DNA of 64,000 nucleotides, taken from DASRAU01 sp035638075 (GTDB taxonomy: Bacteria; Acidobacteriota; Polarisedimenticolia; Gp22-AA2). Of the stretch, positions 50,705-58,227 are shown in pieces. A model generated the notes under the pieces. The model did no database searches. It had not been told where the DNA came from and was given only the letters and a program-made list of their open reading frames with translations. The translations under genes and the position numbers were made by a program. The stretch spans positions 141,646 through 205,645 of the forward strand of contig DASRAU010000024.1 of NCBI GenBank assembly GCA_035638075.1. Direction: 5' to 3'. Each line of letters opens with the position of its first letter. Positions within the stretch are counted from its first letter, which is position 1.

Positions 50705-51307
50705 TCAGACGGGTGGCGCTGGACCAGGTCCGGATCCACCGTCGGCGAGCCGGGCGGCGTGGTAGATGTAGTGCAGCCCCGACGACAGCGTCATCGCCAG
50801 CGTCAGCCACACCAGCCCCTGGATCAGGACCGGCATCGGGTTGCTCAGCGCGTTGAGCAGCAGCACCGTGCCGACGGTGATGAGCTGCGTCGCGGTGGTC
50901 AGCTTGCCGAGCACCGTCGGCGGGAACGAGCCCAGCCCCGACGTCAAGTGGATGAGCAGCGCGATCATCACGATGAAGACGTCGCGGCTGATGGTGACGA
51001 TGGTCAGGTAGATCGGGATGTGGTTCGCCGCCTCGTAGTCCGGGAGCGATTTCGGATGGTCCGGGATCGACAGGATGATGAAGCAGGCGGTCATCAGCAG
51101 CTTGTCGGCGGTCGGATCGAGAAACGCCCCGAGGCGGCTGCTCTGCTTCATCCACCGCGCCAGCAGCCCGTCGAGCGCGTCGGTCACCCCCGCCAGCACG
51201 AACACCGCGAACGCCCAGATCGGATGATTCGACAGGATGAGAGTGATGAGCAGCGGGATCATCACCATCCGGAAGATGGTCAGGATGTTGGCGATCGTCA
51301 GGCCCAC
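50705..51307 (-). CDS. pgsA: CDP-alcohol phosphatidyltransferase, PgsA type
   Basis: Membrane enzyme of 200 residues with six helices, most likely CDP-diacylglycerol-glycerol-3-phosphate 3-phosphatidyltransferase, the committed step to phosphatidylglycerol. The family motif DGxxAR(x8)GxxxDxxxD is intact in DALDGLLARWMKQSSRLGAFLDPTADK. GTG 51307 is chosen because GGAGG stands 6-7 bases before it; it overlaps the end of miaA by 10 bases. The last gene of the four-gene operon, it is followed directly by the foreign island. Confidence 0.9.
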   Translation of the reverse strand: MGLTIANILTIFRMVMIPLLITLILSNHPIWAFAVFVLAGVTDALDGLLARWMKQSSRLGAFLDPTADKLLMTACFIILSIPDHPKSLPDYEAANHIPIYLTIVTISRDVFIVMIALLIHLTSGLGSFPPTVLGKLTTATQLITVGTVLLLNALSNPMPVLIQGLVWLTLAMTLSSGLHYIYHAARLADGGSGPGPAPPV

Positions 51308-52263
51308 GGTCCGCCTCCAAAGAGCCGCCCGAGCTCCGCAGCGGCGAAGTCGAGCGGTGCCGCGAAAGGCGCGGCCGCGTCGGGATCGATCTCGAACCAG
51401 GTGACGCCCGGCTCGTTGCGGAACCAGGTCCACTGCCGCTTGGCGTAGCGACGCGTGCGCAGGCGGGTCTCCGCCCGGGCCTCGTCGAGCGTCATCGTGC
51501 CGTCGAGGTGCGCCAGCGCCTCGCGCGACCCGATGGCCTTGAAGGCGTTGGCATCGCGCCGCACGCCGCGCGCCAGAAGCCCGCGCGTCTCCTCGAGCAG
51601 GCCGCGCGCGAAGAAACCATCGGCGCGCGCATCGATCCGCTCGTAGAGGCGCCGCCGCTCCATGGTCAGGCCGAGCTTCACGGCCGGGAAGCGATCGGCG
51701 CCGAAAGGCTCCGCCTCGATGAGGTCGGACAGGGCCCGGCGGGCGGTGAACCGGACCTCGAGCGCCCGCACCAGCCGCTGCCGGTCGCGCTCGGGAAGGC
51801 GCGCGGCGCTTCTCGGATCGAGCCTCTGCAGCATCCGGTGCAGGTACGGCGCGCCCCGCCGGACCGCGATCCGGTTCAGCCGCGCCCGCAGCGACGGCAC
51901 CCGGTGCGGCGCCTCCGCCATGCCGCGCAGGAAAGCGCGCAGATAGAGCCCGGTTCCGCCGACGAGGATCGGCAACCGGACCCGCGCCGCGACGTCTTCG
52001 ACTGCCGCCTCTGCGGCCCGCACGAAATCTCCCATCGAGAAATCGTCCCCCGGCTCCGCCAGGTCCAGGCCGTGGTGCGGGACCCGCCGCCGGTCCTCCT
52101 GCGAAGGCTTCGACGTCGCCGCGTCGAGCCCCCGGTACACCTGCATCGAATCGACGCTGAGGATCTCTCCTCCGAACCGCGACGCCGCTTCCATCGCGCA
52201 GGCGCTCTTCCCCACCGCGGTCGGGCCGACGATCACCAGGATCGGCGGCGACGCCGGCTTCAT
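51298..52263 (-). CDS. miaA: tRNA dimethylallyltransferase MiaA
   Basis: Enzyme of 321 residues that adds the isopentenyl group to A37 of tRNAs reading UNN codons. The P-loop GPTAVGKSACAMEAA is near residue 14, followed by ILSVDSMQVYRGLDAATSKPS, PHHGLDLAEPGDDFSMGDF, VGGTGLYLRAFLRG and the late KAIGSREAL and RTRRYAKRQWTWFRN. All are MiaA hallmarks. Its ATG overlaps the upstream stop by 4 bases. Confidence 0.96.
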   Translation of the reverse strand: MKPASPPILVIVGPTAVGKSACAMEAASRFGGEILSVDSMQVYRGLDAATSKPSQEDRRRVPHHGLDLAEPGDDFSMGDFVRAAEAAVEDVAARVRLPILVGGTGLYLRAFLRGMAEAPHRVPSLRARLNRIAVRRGAPYLHRMLQRLDPRSAARLPERDRQRLVRALEVRFTARRALSDLIEAEPFGADRFPAVKLGLTMERRRLYERIDARADGFFARGLLEETRGLLARGVRRDANAFKAIGSREALAHLDGTMTLDEARAETRLRTRRYAKRQWTWFRNEPGVTWFEIDPDAAAPFAAPLDFAAAELGRLFGGGPWA

Positions 52264-52565
52264 TCCTTCTTCTGGCGCTGCTCGTCGCGGTAGCGGTTGA
52301 TGGTCTCCGCCAGGTGGTCCTCGCAGTACACGCGACCGCGCCCGACGCGCTTGCCGCACGTCGGACACCGGGGGACGCCGATCCCCGAGCGGGCGCGCGT
52401 CACGAGGGACAGGACCAGCCCCCCGGCCAGGCACAGCCCCCCCAACCCCAGGACCACGCGGAACAGCTGCGCATCGGTGGTTCCGCCGCGCGCCGTCCAG
52501 ATCGCCAGGTAGAGCAGGTCCCCGACGATGAGGAGCGTCGCGACGCGCATCAGCAGGGCGGCCAT
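52260..52565 (-). CDS. Small membrane protein with C-terminal zinc ribbon
   Basis: Protein of 101 residues: two membrane helices (about 3-24 and 35-56) and a short zinc-binding tail, RCPTCGKRVGRGRVYCEDHLAE, with CxxC and a Cys/His pair. No family recognised. It shares a base with the DUF4388 stop (TGATG) and overlaps miaA by 4 bases, so it is translated together with both. Confidence 0.65.
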   Translation of the reverse strand: MAALLMRVATLLIVGDLLYLAIWTARGGTTDAQLFRVVLGLGGLCLAGGLVLSLVTRARSGIGVPRCPTCGKRVGRGRVYCEDHLAETINRYRDEQRQKKE

Positions 52566-53707
52566 CAGAGCTCCATCCCGGCCTGCGCCGGGGCAGCGGC
52601 GCGCGGCGTCCCCGCGGCGGCGAGCAGCCCTTCGCGCTTCAGGAGGTTCAGCACCCGGCGCTCGTGATCCCGGCCGAGCGCCTGCCGCAGCACCAGGAGC
52701 TCGCGGTACAACAGCTCGCTCAGCCCTTCGACGAGGAGGCGCCGGCGCTCGCGGCGCGCCACTCCGACGAGGTTGCGGTCGAGGAGGTTCTCGTCGAGCG
52801 TGCCGTCGCCGCCGAGCCGCGCGCCCGCGAACAGCGGCGCGTGCGCCGGCTCCAGCTCCCGCACCTGCGCCGACAGCAGCGTCTCGGCGATGGGACCGAG
52901 CTCGAGCGTCAGGTACTGGAAGACGCGCCCGAACATGCGGTTGAAGCGGCGCACCAGCATCTCCACGGGCTCCCCGCCGTCCTCGGCGGGGCCCAGCGGC
53001 CGCGGCTTGATGCGGCCGAGGGTGAGGAGGAGGAACACGATGCGGCGGACCTCGTCGGGTGGGTACTCTCCCCCGTCCGCCAGCGCGCCGAGGGTGCGCG
53101 TGCCGTCGAGGAGCCCGAGCAGGTGCTCCTCTTCCGGCTGCAGCGCGAGGCCGTTGCGCCCGGGGATGATCTCGAACGCCCAATCGGGCGACGGCAGCCG
53201 CTCGCGGAACAGCTCGGCCCGCCGCACCGAACGCAGGCCGTCGGCGACCAGCTCCAGGATCGGCAGGTCCACGGGAGCCGACCAGCCCGGGACGGCGTGC
53301 CCCTCCTCGAACTCGTAGGCGCCGTCCTCCCATTCGAAGAGTCCCTGGACGATCTGCCGGGCCTGGTCGCGGCGCGCCGCGATCAGCTCGCGCGGCGTCA
53401 GAACGCCGGCCGCGATCAGGCCGCGCCCGGTGCCGGCCTCCGGATCTTCCGCCTGCCGCAGGCGGGCCGCGGCGTGCTGCTCGGGGGTGATGCGGCCGCG
53501 GGCGAGCAGGACCTCTTCGAGCCGGTCGCCATCGCGGTTCCCGGCGGCGCGGACGAGCCACGGCCCGCGCAGATCGAGCAGCGCCTCCTCGCGATCGCGC
53601 GTCAGGGAGAGCCGGCCGGGACGGCCGAGCCCGTGCAGGAACACGAGGAGATCGGCGATGCTGAGCGCCTTGAGACGTCCTCGCAGTGTCGTGTCGGGGG
53701 TCCCCAC
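52565..53707 (-). CDS. DUF4388 protein (third copy in window)
   Basis: Cytosolic protein of 380 residues from a GTG start. The DUF4388 domain begins at once (LRGRLKALSIADLLVFLHGLGRPGRLSLTRDREEALLDLRGPWLVRAAG), followed by a helical region similar to the other two copies (ILELVADGLRSVRR, EEEHLLGLLDGTRTLGALADGGEYP). The last 110 residues are predicted helix with many Arg/Glu and no known match. A consensus promoter lies directly before the GTG, leaving about 5 leader bases. First gene of the operon with miaA and pgsA. Confidence 0.8.
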   Translation of the reverse strand: MGTPDTTLRGRLKALSIADLLVFLHGLGRPGRLSLTRDREEALLDLRGPWLVRAAGNRDGDRLEEVLLARGRITPEQHAAARLRQAEDPEAGTGRGLIAAGVLTPRELIAARRDQARQIVQGLFEWEDGAYEFEEGHAVPGWSAPVDLPILELVADGLRSVRRAELFRERLPSPDWAFEIIPGRNGLALQPEEEHLLGLLDGTRTLGALADGGEYPPDEVRRIVFLLLTLGRIKPRPLGPAEDGGEPVEMLVRRFNRMFGRVFQYLTLELGPIAETLLSAQVRELEPAHAPLFAGARLGGDGTLDENLLDRNLVGVARRERRRLLVEGLSELLYRELLVLRQALGRDHERRVLNLLKREGLLAAAGTPRAAAPAQAGMEL

Positions 53708-53719
53708 GATCTCGCGCGG

Positions 53720-53748
53720 ATTATCGTGGACCCCCTGAACCCTGTCAA
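53720..53748 (-). promoter_or_regulatory. Consensus sigma-70-like promoter of the DUF4388-miaA-pgsA operon
   Basis: On the minus strand a perfect TTGACA (53743-53748) is followed after exactly 17 bases by GATAAT (53720-53725). Transcription should start near 53713, six bases before the GTG at 53707, so translation would be leaderless or nearly so. Confidence 0.7.
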
Positions 53749-53767
53749 CGCGCCTCTTTCCCCTCCG

Positions 53768-53792
53768 GCGCTGGGTAGTGGGTACCCAGCGC
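53768..53792. promoter_or_regulatory. 9-bp inverted repeat between divergent promoters
   Basis: GCGCTGGGT (53768-53776) and ACCCAGCGC (53784-53792) form a perfect palindrome with a 7-base centre, midway between the DUF4388 promoter and the promoter of the small Cys-rich gene. It lies outside both coding regions, so an operator for a dimeric regulator is as likely as an RNA hairpin. Confidence 0.4.
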
Positions 53793-53801
53793 TGCGGGAG
53801 G

Positions 53802-53831
53802 TTGCGTTCGAGGGCCGCGCGGGAGTATTTT
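53802..53831 (+). promoter_or_regulatory. Candidate promoter of the small Cys-rich gene
   Basis: TTGCGT (53802-53807) and TATTTT (53826-53831) are 18 bases apart, about 37 bases before the ATG, with a good AGGAGG ribosome binding site in between. Confidence 0.35.
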
Positions 53832-53867
53832 CCGGCACACGCTCATTCCACAGACGAGGAGGCGCCC

Positions 53868-54167
53868 ATGCGTCCAATGCTTCGCTGGTCCGCCGTGCTG
53901 CTGATCGCGCTCGTGCTCCCGGGAATCTCCCCTGGCCCGTCCGTCCCGAACGATGTGGCCTTCGCCAGCTCACCGGCGCCCGCCCAGGTGGACACCATTC
54001 CCACTCAGTGTCTGGCGGAGCGGAACCACGGTACCTGTGTCGAATGCTGCAAGGAGATCACCCACTGTGGCGAGCCCCCCGCCCTCTTCCCGTGCAACGT
54101 GTGCGCGAAATTCTGCCAGAACAACGTGCCTCCCCCGCCGGAGCCACAGCCCGAGCCGCAGCCCTGA
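53868..54167 (+). CDS. Small secreted Cys-rich protein
   Basis: Protein of 99 residues. A signal peptide (about 5-30) leads to a mature part with eight Cys in 37 residues (TQCLAERNHGTCVECCKEI, THCGEPPALFPCNVCAKFC), then a Pro-Glu-Gln tail. The pattern suggests four disulfides or a metal site. ATG 53868 has AGGAGG in front. I do not recognise a family. It stands alone between two minus-strand operons. Confidence 0.65.
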   Translation: MRPMLRWSAVLLIALVLPGISPGPSVPNDVAFASSPAPAQVDTIPTQCLAERNHGTCVECCKEITHCGEPPALFPCNVCAKFCQNNVPPPPEPQPEPQP

Positions 54168-54197
54168 AGGCGGAGTCACCGCATCCAGAAAGGTTGG

Positions 54198-56441
54198 TTA
54201 ACGGGTCGCTGCGGCCGGAGAGGTGAGTGAGCCGTAGTCCTTGAGCTCGATGCCCGTGTAGTAGTGCTTGAGGATCTCGTCGTACTTTTTGCCCCGCACG
54301 GCCATGCCGTATGAGCCGACCTGGCACAGGCCGACGCCGTGGCCCCAGCCTTTGCCGCTGAAGATGAACGCTTCGACGCTGCCGTCCTGGGCCCGGACTC
54401 GGTCGACTGTGAACAGGTTCTCCTTGATGCCGAAGGCGGTGCGGATGCGGAAGCCGCGCAGGAAGAACTCGCCGCGGCTCCCTTTCAGGCGGACTTCGAC
54501 GACGCGGCCTGAGACACCGCGCTTGGTCGGCTCGATGTCGATGAGAGACCCGACGTCGACGCGCTGGCGCACCAGGTTCTCGAGCTCCTGGCGGGTGCGG
54601 CGCTCCTCCCAGCGGTACAGGGACGAATAGCGGTCGTCCGACACCCCGCGCGGGTTGGTGACCAGGCGCAGGAAGTCGATCGCGCCGTCCGGGGCCACGT
54701 GGTACTGGACCCGGTCGCCGAGCGACAGCGGCACCGTCTTCGCAGGATAGGAGATGTCGCGGAAGGAACGGAACAGGGCCATCTGCGGCTTGAGGGCCAG
54801 GGTCTTCGCGTCTTTCTTGGTCTCCAGGATGATGTTGTCGCCGTCGAAGCCGCGGTAGGTGGCCGGCTCGACGTCGAGTGCGCCGTAGTAGTCGAGCACG
54901 CGGTACAGCAGGCGCAGCACCAGGCCGCGCGACGGCTCGTTGTCCGGGCGCAGGGTGTTGTCGGGGAACGGGTCCAGCAGGTCTTCGAGAATCAGCTCGG
55001 CGTAGGAGCGCCGCGCTTCCTCCGGAACCTGGTCGCGATCGCGGAACGCCAGCAGGTACGGCAGGTCGCGCACGTCGAGCGCCAGGCGCATCTTCTCGTC
55101 CCAGCCGAGCGAGCGCGTCAGGTACACGACGTAGTCGTGCATCTGGAGTTTGCCGTCCCGGAGTCCCTCGTGATCGGGGCGCTTGCCGATCTGGCCGAGG
55201 GCGAAGGTGGTCCAGCGCTCCGCCTCCGACGGCTTGCAGCGCTCCAGGAGCCAGGAGCGGTTGAGCGCCTCGGTGCCGACGATCCCGAGGAGCCGCAGCA
55301 TCTGGATCTCCTCGTTGACGCGCGCCCCGTCCTCGAGCGTCACGGGCTCGAGCAGCTCGCCTCCGGAGATGGTGTGCCCTTCCGCCTCCGCCTCGGGGTA
55401 GCAGGGAACGCCCTTGAGGTAGCTCCCTTTCTCCTCCGCGAAGATCTGCGAACCGTCCTCGGTGTGTCCGCCGCACGTCGAGGTGTACAGGGCGTTGATC
55501 GGCCGGCCGTCCTGCACCGCGATGAGCCCGCGGGTCTCGTCCACCGCCTGGTTGGAGAGCGACTGCTCGGTCGAGGCGCCGCGGTACACCTGGCACTGCG
55601 CCGAATCGCACACGTCGTAGCCGTTGTCCCCGAACTGGCCGAGGTTCGAGATGATGTAGGTGCGCGCCGCCACCGCCTGCGCCTTGAGCGCCTCGAGCTC
55701 GGGATAGACGCCCGGCCCCATCTCGTTCGGCACCACCCCCTTGAGGTAGTCCTCGAGCTCGAGCGCGTTGATGACGCGCAGGCGTCCCGACTTGTCCACC
55801 CGCACCTCGAGCGTTCCCCGGTACGCGTTGCCGTCCACCTTGAGCCACGAGCCGCTCCTCGCCGGCTGCACCACCACCCTGTCGCTTGCCGTCAGGAAGT
55901 CGTGCCAGCCTTCATCCACCAGGCGCACGCGCCGGCGGCCGGCCGTCTCCGGCTCCTCCTCGACGATCCACAGCTCGTTGTAGCCCTCGTCGGCGAGGCG
56001 CTGCACGAGCGTGGCCGCCTCCTCGCGGGTGCGGAACTCGCCGGCGCGCACCCGCCACGAGCGGCGGTCCGGGTTGTAGGCGACGACGACCTTCTCTGCG
56101 GGCAGCAGCGTCTCGAGCGCCTGCTTCTTCTGGTTCGCCCCGTCCTCGGTGGCGTAGGAGCCGACCTGCACGCGATACAGCACGAGCGGTCCCTTCCCCT
56201 GCACCTCGGCGACGAAGGTGAGCCCGGGGTCGAACGCCTTGCGCCAGATCGGCATGCGCTTGAGCGGATCGAGGACCACGACACCGCCGTCGGCCGTGAC
56301 GCGCGAACGCACCGGGTCGGTGGACAGCCCGATGCGCACCGTCTTGCCCGCGGGAGCGGCGTGCGCCGCCGGGGCGACGGCGGCGAGGAGGCCCGCCGCG
56401 GCGAGCAGCACGGTGAGCCTGCCGATCCGCGAGCGGCTCAT
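54198..56441 (-). CDS. SPOR and SpoIID/LytB-domain protein with large insertion
   Basis: Exported protein of 747 residues. A signal peptide is followed by a SPOR-like domain (VLYRVQVGSYATEDGANQKKQALETL and WRVRAGEFRTREEAATLVQRL). The SpoIID lytic transglycosylase domain then begins (LEDYLKGVVPNEMGPGVYPELEALKAQAVAARTYI, ALYTSTCGGHTED). It is split by an insertion of roughly 300 residues, part of which resembles S-layer-homology repeats (LLDPFPDNTLRPDNEPSRG), and resumes with FIFSGKGWGHGVGLCQVGSYGMAVRGKKYDEILKHYYTG. The catalytic Glu in VPNEMG is kept. It would cleave denuded glycan strands; the family is not limited to spore formers. Its ATG overlaps the folE stop by 4 bases. Confidence 0.85.
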   Translation of the reverse strand: MSRSRIGRLTVLLAAAGLLAAVAPAAHAAPAGKTVRIGLSTDPVRSRVTADGGVVVLDPLKRMPIWRKAFDPGLTFVAEVQGKGPLVLYRVQVGSYATEDGANQKKQALETLLPAEKVVVAYNPDRRSWRVRAGEFRTREEAATLVQRLADEGYNELWIVEEEPETAGRRRVRLVDEGWHDFLTASDRVVVQPARSGSWLKVDGNAYRGTLEVRVDKSGRLRVINALELEDYLKGVVPNEMGPGVYPELEALKAQAVAARTYIISNLGQFGDNGYDVCDSAQCQVYRGASTEQSLSNQAVDETRGLIAVQDGRPINALYTSTCGGHTEDGSQIFAEEKGSYLKGVPCYPEAEAEGHTISGGELLEPVTLEDGARVNEEIQMLRLLGIVGTEALNRSWLLERCKPSEAERWTTFALGQIGKRPDHEGLRDGKLQMHDYVVYLTRSLGWDEKMRLALDVRDLPYLLAFRDRDQVPEEARRSYAELILEDLLDPFPDNTLRPDNEPSRGLVLRLLYRVLDYYGALDVEPATYRGFDGDNIILETKKDAKTLALKPQMALFRSFRDISYPAKTVPLSLGDRVQYHVAPDGAIDFLRLVTNPRGVSDDRYSSLYRWEERRTRQELENLVRQRVDVGSLIDIEPTKRGVSGRVVEVRLKGSRGEFFLRGFRIRTAFGIKENLFTVDRVRAQDGSVEAFIFSGKGWGHGVGLCQVGSYGMAVRGKKYDEILKHYYTGIELKDYGSLTSPAAATR

Positions 56442-57046
56442 GACTGTCCCCGGCCTGACGACGAGAGCCGCAGGAACTCGGCGCGCAGCGCCGGCCGCGC
56501 GCGGAAGGCGCCTTCGTACGCCGTCGTGACGACCCTCGTCCCCCGCTTGCGCGCGCCGCGAATCGTCATGCACTGGTGCTCCGCCTCCATCCGGCAGGCC
56601 GCTCCGAGGGGGGCCAGTCCCTCCATCAACGCCGTGGTCACCTGGCGTGTCAGGCGCTCCTGGAGCTGCAGGCGCCGGGACAGCACGTCCACCACCCGGG
56701 CGATCTTCGACAACCCCGCCAGCCGCTTGCCCGGCAGGTACCCGACGTGCGCGGTCCCGGCGAAGGGCAGCAGGTGGTGCACGCACACCGACACGAACGG
56801 GATGTCCTTCACGACCACGAGGTCGCGGTCGCGGGCCGGGAACCCGGCCCCGAGGATGCGGCGCGGATCGGCCGCGTAGCCGGAGAGGATCTCGCCGGCC
56901 CACGCATCGGCGACGCGCTCCGGCGTGCGCGCCTGGTCACGGCGCAGCTCGGGCTCGCCGATCGCCTCGAGGAAGCGCCGCGCGGCGGCGCGCAGGCGCA
57001 CCCGGTCGGGCCGGCCCGCCGGACGCACGCGGCGGGTTTTTTTCAT
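56438..57046 (-). CDS. folE: GTP cyclohydrolase I
   Basis: Enzyme of 202 residues converting GTP to dihydroneopterin triphosphate for folate synthesis. Zinc ligands are visible in VCVHHLLPFAGTAHVGYLPG and EHQCMTIRG; LAGLSKIARVVDVLSRRLQLQERLTRQV is the central signature. A basic N-terminal stretch (KKTRRVRPAGRPDRVRLR) is longer than usual. It overlaps both neighbours by 4 bases. Confidence 0.95.
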   Translation of the reverse strand: MKKTRRVRPAGRPDRVRLRAAARRFLEAIGEPELRRDQARTPERVADAWAGEILSGYAADPRRILGAGFPARDRDLVVVKDIPFVSVCVHHLLPFAGTAHVGYLPGKRLAGLSKIARVVDVLSRRLQLQERLTRQVTTALMEGLAPLGAACRMEAEHQCMTIRGARKRGTRVVTTAYEGAFRARPALRAEFLRLSSSGRGQS

Positions 57047-58227
57047 GCGGCGTACTTGATCCCGCTGCCGGTGTTGAACAGGACGACGAGGTCGCCGCGC
57101 CCGACCTGTCCCGAGCGCTGCAGCACCTCGAGCGCCGCGAGGCAGGCGCCCCCCTCCGGACAGGCGTCGATCCCTTCGAGGGTCGCGAGCCGGGCGGCGC
57201 CTGCGAGCAGGTCCTCGTCCGGCACCGCGACGGCGGCGCCGCCGCTGTCCCGCAGCGCCCGCAGCATCAACGCGTCGCCGAGGCTTCCGGGCACCCGCAG
57301 ACCCCAGGCGATGGTCTTCGGATCCTCCCAGGTCTCGGCGGTCTCGCGTCCTTCGTCGAAGGCCCGCACGATCGGCGCGCAGCCTTTGGCCTGCACCGAC
57401 ACCATGCGCGGCCGGCGCGCGTCGATCCACCCGAGCGCCTGCATCTCGTCGAACGCCTTCCACATGCCGACGAGACCGGTGCCGCCGCCGGTCGGGTAAA
57501 GGATCACATCCGGCAGCCGCCCGTCGAGCTGCTCGAAGAGCTCGTACCCCATCGTCTTCTTGCCCTCGACGCGGAACGGCTCCCGGAGCGTCGAGAAGTC
57601 GAACCAGCCGTTCTCCGCCGGCGGGCCGAGCGCCGAGCGCAGCGCGCGTCCGGCGTCGGCGATGGAGCCGGGCACGAGCGTCACGCGCGCCCCGAGCCGC
57701 CGCGCCTCGAGCTGCAAAGGCTTCGGCGTGCTTTCCGGCAGGTAGAGCTGGACCTCCATGCCGGCGCGGGCGCCGTAGGCGGCGAGCGCGCTCCCGGCGT
57801 TGCCGGCGGAGGGAGCGGCGGCGATGCGCACGCCTTGCGCCGCCGCCACCGAGACCGCCACCGTCATGCCGCGCGCCTTGAAGGACCCGGTCGGGTTCTG
57901 CGACTCGTCCTTGATGAGCAGCCGGGCGAGACCGAGCGCTTCCGCGACACGCGGCGCCTCGAGCAGCGGCGTGAATCCCTCCCCGAGGGTCACCGCCGGC
58001 ACCGCGGGCAGGACTTCGGCGTAGCGCCACAGGTCCGGAGGACGCGAGGCGATCTTCGCGCGCAGCGCCGCGGAGCCTCCCGCCGCGGCCACGGTGGCGG
58101 CGAGGTCGTAGCGCGCCAGGAGCGTGCCGCCGCAGGCGCACATCGTCGCCACCGGCCGCCCGAACGGGCGGGCCCGGATGCACCGGGCGCATTCCAGGCG
58201 ATCGATCTTGCCGGTCCCTGCCGTCAC
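57043..58227 (-). CDS. Threonine synthase-like PLP enzyme with N-terminal zinc ribbon
   Basis: Fold-type II PLP enzyme of 394 residues. An N-terminal Cys ribbon (LECARCIRARPF, MCACGGTLLARYD) is typical of archaeal-type threonine synthases. The PLP Lys is in NPTGSFKARGM, the phosphate loop is YPTGGGTGLVGMWKAFDEM, and SAGNAGSALAAYGARAG binds the substrate. Threonine synthase is the best call; related cysteate synthase cannot be excluded. GTG 58227 overlaps the DsbD fusion stop by 4 bases. Confidence 0.88.
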   Translation of the reverse strand: MTAGTGKIDRLECARCIRARPFGRPVATMCACGGTLLARYDLAATVAAAGGSAALRAKIASRPPDLWRYAEVLPAVPAVTLGEGFTPLLEAPRVAEALGLARLLIKDESQNPTGSFKARGMTVAVSVAAAQGVRIAAAPSAGNAGSALAAYGARAGMEVQLYLPESTPKPLQLEARRLGARVTLVPGSIADAGRALRSALGPPAENGWFDFSTLREPFRVEGKKTMGYELFEQLDGRLPDVILYPTGGGTGLVGMWKAFDEMQALGWIDARRPRMVSVQAKGCAPIVRAFDEGRETAETWEDPKTIAWGLRVPGSLGDALMLRALRDSGGAAVAVPDEDLLAGAARLATLEGIDACPEGGACLAALEVLQRSGQVGRGDLVVLFNTGSGIKYAA

